From Maratus speciosus (lineage: Eukaryota; Arthropoda; Arachnida; Araneae; Salticidae), in NCBI GenBank assembly GCA_963932465.1, contig OZ010794.1, positions 443,983,502 to 444,047,501 on the forward strand: a DNA stretch of 64,000 nt. The letters are read 5' to 3'. Position numbers and translations under genes: made by a program. Positions 1-11,802 of this stretch are shown here, one piece after another (within the stretch, counting starts at the first letter, position 1; each line of letters begins with the position of its first letter). Under the pieces are notes generated by a model. That model did no database searches, had not been told where the DNA came from, and saw only the letters and a program-made list of their open reading frames with translations.

Positions 1-117
1 TTAACATTGAACCCAGAATCCCCTTCCCCATTCTTGTCCACAGAGAAAGCATCCATGCAGAAGACACAAATTGCATCATCTTCCTCTGTTGGATATTTTC
101 CTTTTTCACTTTTTTAA

Positions 118-426
118 CCTTTTCGTTGCGTAATTGTTTTATCAAAATCGCTTCAAAAATTGCGTATTTAACCCCTTCGCGAAGAGCGTTTTAAAGAGTT
201 TTTATTCTTTTGTCACCGGTTTTTCAAAACAAAACTTTTTGTACAATTTAATCGGGAAAATGCTCAGATTAAATAAGGCAAAATTTACAGTAAAAAAATA
301 ACTGGTGGGAATAATCAAATACGGTTAATTAGACGGAAAAAACGCATCCCCGAGGAAATCTCGGGTTGCGCAAATTTTGCTACTCTTACGTTGCCCCAGG
401 AAATCTCGGGTTGCGCAACGAGAGGG
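118..426. mobile_element. piggyBac-like MITE (309 bp, TTAA target duplication)
   Basis: The element is flanked on both sides by TTAA (114-117 and 427-430). Its ends are inverted repeats beginning CC(T/C)T(T/C)TCGTTGCG. A TTAA duplication with CC-starting ends is the signature of piggyBac-type transposition. It is too short to code and so is non-autonomous. Near the right end a block of about 18 bases (AAATCTCGGGTTGCGCAA) occurs twice, at 356-373 and 402-419. The short reading frame crossing it is not a gene. Confidence 0.75.
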
Positions 427-700
427 TTAAAATCCAATTTCTGTCTCTTTCGCCTGGTTTACTCCGTCATTTTTTCTTTCAAATCACATTTATTACAGGC
501 AATTTTGGAGTGTCCATCAGCGCATTTTGGGGAAGTGATCCGGTAACTAGTGTTGGTCCTGAAGAATTACGGCCACGGTTGCTTTTTTCATATTGCGAAA
601 TGGGACTGGAACAATTTCTGACCATTTAAATTAATTTATTAATTATGGAACTATTTAAATTAATTTATTTTCCTCCCCTTCAAGCAGAGCAACTGAGAGA

Positions 701-1125
701 GGTCTAAATACCGGCTAGCCGGTATTTAGACCACTCTAGGTAACCGGTATTCGGACCACTGCTATTTTTAAGTTAAAACAGCTATTACTCATTCATATAA
801 TAAAATACCAATAATGTGCGCGTGGCAAATGAGAGCTAAATATGTCTAGAAAATAACTTAATCAAAAATTCAAGCCATATACGAACAGTATCTTTTAAAA
901 AAATGTGAAACACACATCTGAAAAACTTTTGATGTTCCAGATTACGTCGATTCGACACTTTTGCATTTACTATTTGTAAATGAGACAGACTTCAGCGATA
1001 TACTTTTCGTAACTTTCTTCTCTCAATTAAAGTTACAAACTCTCTCTATCACCGCTAGGCTGCGCTGCGCTCAGTTCTCAGAACACCTAGTAGCCGGTAT
1101 GTGGACCCTAGCCGGTATTCGGACC
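701..1125. mobile_element. Short repeat element with GGTCyrAATACCGGCTA ends
   Basis: The motif GGTCCGAATACCGG and variants occurs in both orientations: at 701-732 as a perfect 32-bp palindrome, near 740-757, and twice near 1091-1125. The outer copies form a terminal inverted repeat of about 17 bp. I could not find a clear target duplication, so the superfamily is unassigned. Nothing inside looks coding. Confidence 0.5.
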
Positions 1126-1829
1126 ATCTCCTCTATTCGATTCAACTCATTTAAATTGTTTTAGTATTTTATGAAATTAGAAGATGCACTAACGACCTTA
1201 CATGTAAAATGATATTCATGATTTAAGTGATTTTATTTATTTAAATTAATCACGGATATTTATTGTGAAATTTGATATCACACTTCAAATTAATTTTTGA
1301 AAGTTATAGCTGTAACAAACGAACTAAACTTAATCAAATTAAATTATTTTCATTTTAAGCATCTAATTTTCTTTTCATTTTTCAGAAAGATGACGAAACC
1401 AACTTTAATCTGAAAGCTGCAGCAAACATGTCAAAAATACTCAATCATTAATCATGTAAATTAGTCATTTTTTTCAAGTACAAAATTCATACATAATTTG
1501 GAAAATCAGTTTACTAAACAATCTTTTTCAATCACAAGCATGATAAATAACTCTTACTTCGTGACAGGTAATTATTCTGAAAAAGTATTAAAAAAATGGT
1601 TAAATTTCCTTTTTCTCATTTTTCACTTCTGAGGCATTTTTAAAGTTTTTTTTTAAAATTGTAAGTAATAAAAATTGGTATTATATTATTTGATTCATTA
1701 ATATTCCAGGTGAGATGAATAAAAGTAAATTTAAGAAATACACAGGGAATAAAAATCCCTCTTTTTAAGCACTAAATTATTTTTGCTAATTATAAGACAA
1801 CATCAAAAAATTTATTTTCTTTTTAACAC

Positions 1830-1990
1830 TTTCCAACAAACTGAAAGTGTTTATGGATTCGGTTTGTCTGTCTGTCTGTCCGCGCTCTAACTCGTGTAAA
1901 TATAGTCCGATTGCCATAAAATAAATAGATATTATTGGGATCCACTATGGCATGTTAAGTATTGAAAATAAACAAATTTAAAAAATAAAA
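1830..1990 (+). repeat. Dispersed repeat with GTCTG microsatellite core
   Basis: It contains a small hairpin (AACACTTTCC ... GAAAGTGTT), a TCTGTCTG run and the string CTCTAACTCGTGTAAATA. The same modules occur inverted at about 62690-62830, forward at about 63405-63480, and the start of another copy runs off the window at 63975. This is an interspersed family of unknown class. Confidence 0.65.
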
Positions 1991-1993
1991 AAA

Positions 1994-2909
1994 ACCCGAC
2001 TGCGTAAAAAACGAACTAATTAATTATTTCTCATCAACGGGAAACTATTTTTTTTCAGTTCGTACTTTTAGCTCACCCTCTCGCTATATGTATATATATC
2101 TTGTTCAAATTTTCAATCGTTAATAAAATACTTATTATTCATCCAATCAAGCTCAAATAATTTTTTTTAAACTTGTAGTGGATGACACTTGATGTTAATT
2201 CAGTTTTTTTCAAATATTAATTCATTAATTAAATTAAATTAATTAATTTTCAATAATCGAGAGAGCCCTCTTCTTGATCAAGGTATTTTAAGACCGAGAG
2301 AGCCCTCTTCTTGATCAAGGTATTTTAAGCACCACTCAAGAGCAAAAAAGAATGGGAGAAAAAAATTCTCTTATTGACCTAAGTAGGAATTGACTTAAAA
2401 TATATTTTTTTTCATATTACTTGTTTATATTACTTACCTATTTTTTTTATTTACTTGTATTGATGACTTTTAACTGGTTGTGTTTAATTGTTAGTTCCTA
2501 TCTATAAACACTGTTTTGATGAGGTCTATAGATGTCTATGATGGTTAGAGTTGCAGTACAGCTAGAGATCCTACCTACACAACTTCCAGGTTGTATAATA
2601 GTTTAACGGAGCTTCTGACAGTAAAATAGTCAATGAAACATCGTCTTCATTTTGAAAAACCTATCCAATGATATGCCACTCAATAGGGTGCTTAATTGTT
2701 TTTTCGTCTCTACCGCCATTTTGTATTTTACGGCCGCCATTTTGAATTTATAAAAACAAAACCTAGCCTATAACCATCGGGCCGTTCAGACGAATTTATA
2801 GAGACCTCATTCATTAAAATCCATCCAGCCGTTGGGATGTTTCGAGGGCATAAAGAAATCCACATACACAGATACACGTGAAACACACAACCCTTCTTTT
2901 CAGTCAGGT
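1994..2909. mobile_element. TIR repeat, family with ACCCGACTGC ends (copy 1)
   Basis: The left end is ACCCGACTGC (1994-2003) and the right end is its imperfect inverse near 2900-2909. The interior from about 2440 to the right end is a close match to 51520-52002, the second copy of the family. This copy carries extra material (about 2050-2440), including a 37-bp tandem duplication and a stretch repeated at 4185-4360. No coding capacity is evident. Unclassified DNA element. Confidence 0.6.
2258..2331 (+). repeat. 37-bp tandem duplication
   Basis: The unit beginning CGAGAGAGCCCTC and ending in GGTATTTTAAG is present twice, starting at 2258 and 2295. A diverged single copy (GAGAGAGCCTCC...) sits inside another element near 48519-48560, so the unit itself is dispersed. 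Confidence 0.8.
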
Positions 2910-3784
2910 AACACAGCGTGTAACATTTGCGGTTCATTTACAGGGACGCTCAAAAGAATTCCGTTACATTACGGTCTAGGGGGGGAAATTGTTTGAGGTG
3001 TATTTTAATGATATTATAGAAGGGGACAGTAGTACACAGTGAGAAAGCAGCCACTTTGACATATAGTTGTAACTTTTTTTCCTAGCTGGCGCTCACACAT
3101 AACCACCTCATCTTATGCAACACGTGGATGTAGTCTCAGCACTTTGGTTACTCGTCCGACAAAATAGTAAATAATTCTTTATTTTATAGTGGTAAAAGTT
3201 ACATAAACGTCTACTTTACAGTTAATTTCCTTCATTATATCATATATTTACTTAACCAAATCTAGCTATATCTAATAATAGACTGTTTCGACAAATCCAC
3301 ACAAAACTTTTCAAAAGCGATGAAATTGATGAAACAGATCTGGCATCCATTTTGTTACAACGTCACGAAAGTACACAGTGAGACACATAGCTGTGTACCT
3401 ATGTAGTTATGACGATAAAAAAGTTATTTATTAATAAAAGAAAGTTTCGCTTTCTCTCTCTCTGTATGCGTGTGTGTGCGAGTGCGATGGCTAGGGAAAT
3501 CTACTAAACCTACGAGGCTGAAAATTTGCATGAAGGTAATCCAGTGTCTGCCATTGTGCTCCTGCAAATTTTTAAAGTTTTGAAAATCTAGAAATATTAA
3601 TTAGAAATCATAAATGACATCTCAAAGTGGCGCAATGCTGATCTAGGTAACAGAAACCCTTCCCGTAAAAAGAAGAAAGGAAAGTTAAAATCTATAGTTT
3701 TATTTCCGTAGTCTTCAAAAACACACCAGACGGTGCAGAATGGTTCGTCCTCAAACGACACATTTGATGAGATACACAGACGGT

Positions 3785-4075
3785 TCTAGACGATTCTTGT
3801 GACGACGATGAATCATTTAGGTTTCAGGAACTAGAACGGGAGCCTATCGTTCGTAATTATGTTCTTGTGCGGTTTCCAAATAGTGTATTCTATGTAGGAA
3901 AATCTTAACCTGTAAGGATGAAGACTGTAATTTTGAAGTGATTGATTTCCGCAAGAGTGTGAAAGCAGCAGGCTTCGTGTCGAATATTCCAGATATGACT
4001 TTTGTTAATGAATCAGACATTTCAATGCTACTACTAGAACTACAATTTATGATACCAAAGCAACTATCAGGATAG
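3785..4075 (+). pseudogene. Decayed transposon-associated C-terminal coding remnant
   Basis: Two overlapping plus-strand frames read as plausible protein. The first runs from an acidic linker (DDDESF) to a segment with YVLVRFPNSVFYVGK, ending near 3905. The second, in another frame from about 3914, has FEVIDFRKS, then FVSNIPDMTF and an acidic DISMLL stretch, and stops at 4073-4075. A frameshift near 3903-3913 separates them. From memory the pattern Y-V-x-V-F ... YVGK ... FRKS ... P-D ... DI resembles a C-terminal module seen in transposon-encoded proteins of arthropods. I could not run a search, so the family is not named. It lies inside the 3021-5229 element and is non-functional. Confidence 0.45.
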
Positions 4076-4464
4076 CACCGGTTTCCGTTTCCCTTCAGAC
4101 ATTTGGATGTACGTTCAGCTACACACTGCCATTCTTAGGCATACTCTTAAGCCTTTATTCAATTCCTACTATTGGTTCACACCCTCCCTATATATATATA
4201 TCTTGATCAAATTTTCAATCGTTAATAAAATACATATTATTCATCCTATCAAGTTGAAATAAATTTTTTTTAAACTTGTACTGGATGACGATTGATGTTA
4301 ATACCGTTTTTTCAAATATTAATTCATTAATTAAATTTTAATTAATTAATTTTAGTTTTATATGGGAGTCAAAATGGCGGCCATTGGTTATTGAACAGCA
4401 TTTAATGCATCTTCATATCTATAAGGGGGGTTACCATAGGGGGACCCTGTTCTGTCACCAAATA

Positions 4465-4560
4465 ACTCAAAGTTTGTCGCCAACTTGGCGATATATCGCC
4501 AAATTTGGCGACCAAAATAAGTCGCCAAAAGTGACGCCAACTTGGCGATATCTCTAATAT
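4465..4560. repeat. Cluster of CGCCAA/TTGGCG inverted motifs
   Basis: Several copies of TTGGCGATAT and its inverse are packed here, including the perfect 14-bp palindrome CGCCAAATTTGGCG at 4497-4510. The same palindrome and flanks recur at 12610-12623. This is a repeat rather than a gene. Confidence 0.7.
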
Positions 4561-5269
4561 TTCGACAAATTCCCATAGACTTCCATTGTAAACCAATAGG
4601 GTTTACTTTCTTATAGAAAATCAACAAATTGAGATATTTTAATGCAACAAAAACTAATATTATAGCTTAAGGGATTATATTAAATTTTTCTTTGATGACC
4701 TAAGTAGGAATTGATTTTAAAAACAAAATTTTCATATTACTTGTTTAAGATGGATAACTATATAGTTTAATTACCACAATCCACCATACGCGTTCAGTTA
4801 AGCTCAAAAGGTGGTTGAACTGTTAATAATATGTATACCTGTAACTATTGAAAATTTCTTTCATTCTTATTATTGCTCTATCAAAACTACTCAACCCCAA
4901 AAATGTCAGTGATAACCACGACTTCAGGCAGTAGTTAAGACATTATTACACTGAAGAAAATTATGGATAGAGTGTAAAAATATATGATTTATGAAAATAT
5001 ATAAATCGTCTCACTGTGTACCACTTGTGGTACGCAGTGAGACAATTTCCGATACTGTGTTATCATGCTTCTATGCTCTTATAAATCACTTTTTTAAAAC
5101 CATTTATACATTATGTATCGCATATTTGTGATGCTTTAAGATGTAGCAAAACATTTTTCAAAAGAATAAAAATAGTTGCCATACGTTAAGAAATAATATT
5201 TTTCGTCTCACTGTGTACTACCCTCCCCTATTTTAAACGTACCGAAATTCATATATATATATATCATTC

Positions 5270-5830
5270 AGGTGTACTACGCGACGCATACTGTGGAATA
5301 GGTTGTGCATGGAATTTATCGTTCATTTACAGGGACACACAAAAGAATTTAGTTACAAAAAAAATCGAACAATAATTCCCCTATTGAAGTCTATGAACAA
5401 TAATTGCTGGAAATGCAAATTCAGCTGTGGTACGCGTTTTTAAATTGAACTTTTTTTGTAGTATTACTTGGTGTGTATAAATTATATAGATCATATACAG
5501 GGCTGAATGGAAATCTGCAACTGTGTTATTCGCTTCACTGGACTAACTTTTAGCATACTATATTGTATACATAAAAATCTTTTGTCTTATACTGGGCTGC
5601 ACAAAAAAATCGGATATTTTCCCGACTATTCAAGGCGATAGGAGAAATCGTGTTTTCAAATGCGTTATGCGTTTTTCAAATTGTTTACTTAGACATCATC
5701 TTTCACTTTAATAAACTGTAAAGTTTTCTTACAGTACTCTGAATGTATTGGAAAGTGTTTCATAATTTATGCTGGACGCATGATTTTTCGTTCTTGATAT
5801 TTCATAACAAATTTGTTGCGCTGAGCGAAC
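5270..5830 (-). repeat. Dispersed repeat, minus-orientation copy
   Basis: It shares strings in reverse complement with 22690-23155 and 61985-62650, including a CATGCGTC-type stretch next to a GGAAAC/GGAACAC string and a CAGCCCTGTATAT-type string. The three copies define a family of about 0.5-0.65 kb. Ends and class are unresolved. Confidence 0.55.
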
Positions 5831-6219
5831 GCTACGTCTTTCCAAGACCAGGTTTTAAGAATTGATTAAAAGATATACCAACACCAGCTAATAGGGTACT
5901 GCGTCAAATAGGATTTTTATTTAATAAGAATTTTTGTAGACCTTCATTTTTTCTAACGGGAGTGCTACCAAACTTCATTCAGCATAATTTCTATACAAGG
6001 CAGGCGTCTTCGCCTGTTATAGTAATTTCTAGTTAAATATTTTAATGTGACGAACCACGGTACTCGATTTATTAATTAATTTATTTTCTAAATACAAGTA
6101 GACTAGTCGGCGCGGCATTGTCCGGGGTTACCTTGAAAGTTAACAATATTATCACGTAAGAAATTTAAGTCATACATAAAATGCATCAAAATAATTAGAA
6201 TTACATATTTAATTGTGTA
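5831..6219. other. No recognisable feature
   Basis: Apart from a small hairpin (AGGCAGGCGTCTTCGCCTGTT-like, near 5999-6020) I see nothing. No credible coding sequence on either strand. Confidence 0.5.
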
Positions 6220-6670
6220 CTGATAGCTAAAGTAATTCCGTATTCTATACAAAACGAAAATATTAATTTTTCATATGTGAGACAGCGAAAATAAAAAGTC
6301 GGAAGATGTACGTCAAATGAGGAAAATGAGGTGCATTCGTACAATAATTAGTTTCATAAATGTTCAGATCTTGGTGCAAAAGCTGTTGCATTCTTACGCA
6401 AAAATGCATGAATACAAAATTTATTACGAATATATATATTAAACTCAGTAATACGGAAATAATAGGACTCCATCTTAAATATGAAGAAATCACCGTGGCA
6501 AACTAGAATCATTACCTAGTATGGGACATCATTGAATTAATTTCGTATGTTACGATTTAATAGAAAGAAGAAAATTTTTATTAATATCTTTTTAAGTTTT
6601 GATTCGATTTCTATAAAATTTGAAATGACTCGACAAAGTTCTGCAACGATTATATATATTAATCTTCAAA
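6220..6670 (-). repeat. Dispersed repeat, inverted relative to 42845-43200
   Basis: Read on the minus strand this segment follows 42845-43200 over several hundred bases, including strings such as CACCAAGATCTGA and ATTTTATAGAAATCGAATCAAAAC-like stretches. It is an interspersed repeat. The short reading frames over it are incidental. Confidence 0.6.
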
Positions 6671-7792
6671 CCATTCGGTTGGGTATTTTTTGCGCTGTTA
6701 TATGCGGACAGACGGACGGGCCAACCGATGATTATAGGTGCTACGTATTTATATAATTAATAACGCACCTAAAAAGGAAGTTTTCAAAAGAAATAAATCC
6801 AGCTCCCCTTCCTGCCTTTCCCAAAGACATGTATTTGTTGCAATAGCAATCGGTTGTGACAACAGGGGTATCGTTTAAGGTCACAATGAAATACATAAAC
6901 TTATAAAAAACAAACAATCAAATTTATTAACAAAGAAATAAGTAGGAAGTTTGCAACTCAAGACTTCACGTTAAAGCTAAATTTCACTAAAACTAAACTG
7001 AGAGAAAATAACATTAATACATTAATTTTCCAGCTAAATAAAAAAAAAAAAAAATGTTTATGTACAACGCAAAGGTAAAAATCAATGGTGATTAGCTATA
7101 AAAGGATTCTAAAGCAACGGCTTGAATCTACTTCAAGTCAACTGGACTTCAATAACAACTTTATTTGAACTTAAAGTAGCTTGAAAAATTTGCAAGTGTA
7201 CCGAGAGAGATTCTCCATTTTTCTTTACAGCATCGTCATTCCACTAAACTAACCACCCACTCACACTGAAATGTTCAGTAATCATTGCACTTGATTACCT
7301 ATATATGTGGAAAAGTCAGTGAAAAACCCCCACAAAATCAGTGAAAGTTCCTTAATCTATTGGCAAGATGAGCAAGTAACTAATTATCACAAATTCGCAA
7401 AACACACGTGACAATCAAACTCCTGAAGATAATTTCATACTGCGAGAAACTTTCCAAACTAGGGACACTCTGTAACAACAACAACAACAACAAAAAAGTT
7501 GCACTTAAAAATTCGATTTAAACTTTCGATTTCTCTTTGAATTTTCACAGTTTTATATTTAAAAATGAAAATTTTTTATTCGAGTTCTTGGTATAATTTT
7601 TAGATAGGCAACTGAAATATCGCAAAGTCTTTAAATTTGAGTTTAAATTTTAAATCAATTTCAAATATGACGTGAAAAGAGAAATTGAGAAATTATGAAA
7701 AAAGTTTTTTCGTGACTGAAAAAAACAACTAGAAAACAGGACTTCTGCTTTTTCAGAATTTAGTGTCGCCCCCGAAAAAGAAAAAGAAAAAG

Positions 7793-7831
<39 letters not shown>

Positions 7832-10239
7832 TTTATAAATATAGCTAGTACAAAATATATTTTAGTTTTAAGACCTAAAACACACGCTTTTATTTTATAT
7901 AAAATGACGTCATTTGCATCCGCTGAAGAATTCCACATTTACGATCCAATCTTAAACAACGCCTTACAATAAAGTATGCATAGGTGTCACTATCGTTAAA
8001 TAATACACAAATCCAGCAAAAAACGATGAAGTCACTCAAAAAACTAGAACAAAATCGACTATTTTATGATTCATATGCCTTCATTTGTTTGTAACATTAA
8101 TACAGATACTTAAAATTAAATATATTTTATAATAACTCCATGTTTTATCAGAAGTCCTTCATTTATATTTTTTCAAAATAGCACGTATTTTAATTACCTT
8201 TTATTTTCAGTTATTATGGAAAAATTGCAACAAAAAGATATAACAGTCTGCTATTTTCCAACTATTTTTTCTTTACTTTCTACAGAAATAGAGTACTTCG
8301 GCTTGCCTGGTAAATGGCTAAAACAAATGGCTTTAAAAACTACGAAAAAATTAATATCTCAAAAGAAATTGAGATGCAGTTTTCCAACAAATTGCATTTA
8401 AAAGCACTTGAAGAAGTGCGATGCTTAGAGGTTTAAAAAATTGCAGTAGAGATTAACCGTATGTAACCATACAGTGATACACCTGCTTTGTTTTACGGCT
8501 GGCTTATGTAACGTAAAGTTATTTTTTAGAGACGAAACGTTAATTGCTGGCCGAAAGGAATGGCATATCGGAGGCTAAAAAAGATTTCGGTTAGAACAAT
8601 GGTAAAAAAATACTTAATATTTAGTGAAATGATTTTAACAAAAAGCAGATAATGTCTAAAAGCTAAGATATACGGGTCAAGACTCCTTTTAGAGTTCTTG
8701 TAGCCTTTATCCCTATTGTACATCTAAACCAGAAGACTTTTAAAAGAGTTTCTTTTAAAACTATTTTCACTGTTATTTTATTTTAAAAATGCCTTACCTC
8801 TTAAAACTTAACTCATGAAAGTTATAGATGCGTAATTTAGCTAATACAAACAAAACCTAGATTCATATTTATCCCCTAAAGAAAACTTTCATTAGCAAAG
8901 AACAATTTAATGCAGTCCGAATAAATGCATTCAAGGAAATATGACATCAATGCCATGTTTCCTTAAAATTGTCACGCAAGCTTTGATCTTGAATTGGGTT
9001 ATACTGTACGAAAGGGGAAAAATGTTTATTGAATGCATTTATCATTTACGTTTATTCTATTGTGCCAAAATAAATTTTCTGTAACGTGACACTTTTTTAT
9101 TTAAATTTCTTATTTTATCTTGTAGAAAATGCTCTTTAAAGCGCTTTTAATTTTAAATCGGTATTTCAAAGTTAAAACATTCTACGGTATAAAATACTGG
9201 TTCCAAATCTTTTTTTTCCACATACCCCTTGCTTAGGCTTTTCAATTATGCGTACCATTTCCTGCATAAACCCGCCCCAAATACTTTTGCTTTCGTTCGT
9301 TAGTAACGTTCTCATGCTACTTACCAATGTTAGATACAGTTCTCTTTAGAGTACCAATTTTCAATCGCTTATCCGTTTTGGACCGCAGCACGATATTAAC
9401 ATGAAGTCACTCGAAACACTAAATATTAGCTAAATATTTCAAATTAACCACTCACAAAGGAGGATGAAGCTTCACCCATTTAATACAGGCTAATGAGTTT
9501 ATGCTAATAAGTTGCCCAGTCGAACATTAAAATGGTGACCTGCTTTGAAATGAGTTTTAAATGTAATCGTAGAAGCCTGAAGCTCCAAACGATTCACTTT
9601 TCATTTAAACATTTCTAAAATTACTGGAAAGAAACAATTGAAGAAAAAAACACGTGCGAAATCGCAAGATATTATTAGGAGTGGTCAGAGATAATGGCAA
9701 AAAATGATCAACCAGTGACTAATTTCACGTATATCCCTTCATTTTATGCGAAAAGCCTATTTTACTTTACACAAATCTCTTTGTAAATGAAAAGTTTTGA
9801 GTTGTGCTTTTCTATTTTCGTTACAACTTTTATTTTTTGCCTTTTTCTCTGTTACCAATGTAATTTTCGCCTACTATCAACTGACCCACCACGTAACCCT
9901 AGGGCTACGTGGTAATTCCGTTGAAAGTCCGAAAGACCATCGGTCTTTCGGTGCTGTGCTTATTGACATTTGGGTTTTCGCCTTGCATGTAGTTGGGGGT
10001 GATACTGATTTTATACATTGATTTTGTACACTGATGATGTGAGTCATAGAACTCACGAAATGTTATGTTCACATTGCTTAATTTATTTATTGTGTGTTTA
10101 AACGTTAATTTTTAGTGATTTAATATAACCTTACTTTCGCGTTGTATTGAATACGGCGTTATAACTGCTTTTGGAGATAGTCTGTTGCGATTAACTGCAT
10201 TCAAATTGTGTGGTTTTTTATTATATGATGAATAACTAG
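6671..10239. other. AT-rich intergenic DNA with simple repeats
   Basis: There is no supported gene. Visible structure: (CAA)n at 7473-7491, an A-rich tract at 7770-7829 (GAAAAA units running into a long poly-A), and two small hairpins at 9888-9913 (ACCACGTA ... TACGTGGT) and 9931-9949 (GAAAGACCATCGGTCTTTC). The lysine- or phenylalanine-rich frames over the poly-A tract are artefacts of composition. Confidence 0.6.
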
Positions 10240-10339
10240 TCGGATGTGGCAATCCTAAAACTTTCATCTATCTCATTCATGCTAATACTTCAAAATTCGC
10301 TATCACATTTCCAAAATTAAATGGCAATCTATGCCCATC

Positions 10340-10800
10340 ATGAGGATTGTAAAGATATGAAATCCCGCGCATTAGTTCTCGAGATATGACTATCACTAAA
10401 ATTGTGTAAATTCTGCAAAATGCAGTATGGAAGCGCCACCTGTTGGGTGATTTACATCAAAATCTAATCAGAAACAACTTATATCAACGTCTAACTGAAT
10501 CTGAAGTTTCAGGAAAATCCATGAATTAGTTCTTGAGAGAGAGCCACTGCGGAAATCGTGAAAAATGCAGCATAGCAGCACCATCTGTTAGGCAATTTAC
10601 ACGAAAAACTAATCAGCACTAATTTATATTAGGGACTAACTTAATATAATTTTTCCCGTGCATTCGTTCTTGAGATAAAGCGTCCACAAAATTTCATATA
10701 TACAGACATTTTGTAAAAACATGTTTTTCGGGATCTTTGACCCCTAAAACGTGTAAATATATCAAAAACCGGAATTCGAAAATTTTCACGAATCTAATCT
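10340..10800. repeat. Tandem repeat, about three degenerate units of 137-154 bp
   Basis: Landmark strings CGCATTAGTTCTCGAGATA, TGAATTAGTTCTTGAGAGA and TGCATTCGTTCTTGAGATA fall at about 10366, 10521 and 10657, with intervening AGCGCCACCTGTTGGG-type segments. The same unit appears inverted at 23155-23480. The right edge (10700-10760, containing ACGTGTAAAT) is shared, inverted, with 60533-60595, so the tandem block is part of a dispersed element. Confidence 0.6.
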
Positions 10801-10810
10801 TCACTAATCA

Positions 10811-10859
10811 CTCTTCTATCTTTACAAGAAGACACTTTCTTCTTGTAAAGATAGAAGAG
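10811..10859. repeat. Perfect hairpin, 22-bp stem and 5-nt loop
   Basis: 10811-10832 is exactly complementary to 10838-10859 with a loop of CACTT. It sits just past the tandem block above and may be the terminal structure of that element. The stem has no mismatch, unlike most microRNA precursors. Confidence 0.8.
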
Positions 10860-10869
10860 GGTAAAAGGA

Positions 10870-11800
10870 TTGTATTCAAGCACATAACCTTACTTTTGTT
10901 CTGTGTTATCCCGTAATAAGTTTTAGATTTTATTGCAAACTGATTTTTTTTTTATATTTAAAGACACTCTATTTTTTTTTTTTTTTTAGATTAAAGATTG
11001 ATTCATTCAGATTATTTAACCTTCCACGTAATCCAGAAAAACGTCGGACGGATTTTTCAGTTATCAGTAAAAAAAATTTTTCCCGGTTAACAAGTTTCTG
11101 GAAACCTCCATTCGCTTTGTTATGCCTTTTAAATGATGTATAACTTTTAACAATTTATAAAACTAAAAAATGTCTGCTTTTCATATATATTGACAAATGA
11201 TAAATTAATTAAATTTATAATTATCTTTGTATTTATTATACAAAACAATGAATATTATTTTCTATATATTTCATTTTTATTCCACACATATCGTCAAAAG
11301 TGCGTAGTCTCTACATGTTATTAAATTTAAATTCTATTATAAATTAAAATTATACCATACTTTGTTATAAATTAATTATAATTCAAATTATAATATTTGT
11401 CATTGAAAAGCCTCTGCATGCAAATGACCAAATAAACCGAATGAAAGGAAATTTTCAATTGAATGACATGTCATTTCACGCTATTAAATTAGATAATCTT
11501 GAGTGATTCAAAACGTTAAATCCAGAAGAGCAAACACCAATTTATATGGAAAACAGAGGCTAGAGATAATTGATAAATTTACATCGCTTTCGATTAGATT
11601 GCTGTTTAATTTGCATCAAATCGAATTGTTTCGAGAGTATAAAAAAAGGAAATTGAAACATCAAACCTATAATGTTTGTAAAGTTTCTTAGTATGATAAG
11701 AAAGCTAGAATCGAGGAATAAGGTTAATAATAATAAATGTAATTTTTTTAAATGCATGCTTTCGTTAGCATTCACAAAAATGTAGAAAAAAAAAATATTG
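10870..11800. other. AT-rich intergenic DNA
   Basis: Homopolymer runs (T at 10981-10989), many AT-rich words and no supported gene. Short frames near 11503-11823 are on opposite strands over the same DNA and lack any recognisable motif. Confidence 0.5.
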
Positions 11801-11802
11801 TA

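Larger units (their letters stand above)
3021..5229. mobile_element. DNA transposon, 2.2 kb, unclassified, decayed
   Basis: The ends are 24-bp inverted repeats (3021-3044 and 5206-5229) starting AGGGGA and containing GTAGTACACAGTGAGA, matching at 22 of 24 bases. The core GTACACAGTGAGA recurs inside, near 3370-3382 and twice as a hairpin at about 5009-5044. Repeated subterminal motifs of this kind often bind transposase. A decayed coding remnant lies at 3785-4075. The element includes a 190-bp stretch (4185-4370) also found at 2085-2250. I could not identify a target-site duplication. Confidence 0.6.

Noticed and set aside
7753..7972. Opposed lysine-rich and phenylalanine-rich frames
   Set aside because: Both are products of a poly-A tract.
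10811..10859. microRNA precursor
   Set aside because: The stem is perfectly paired and very short with a 5-base loop, and there is no longer precursor arm. A repeat terminus or repair product is more likely.
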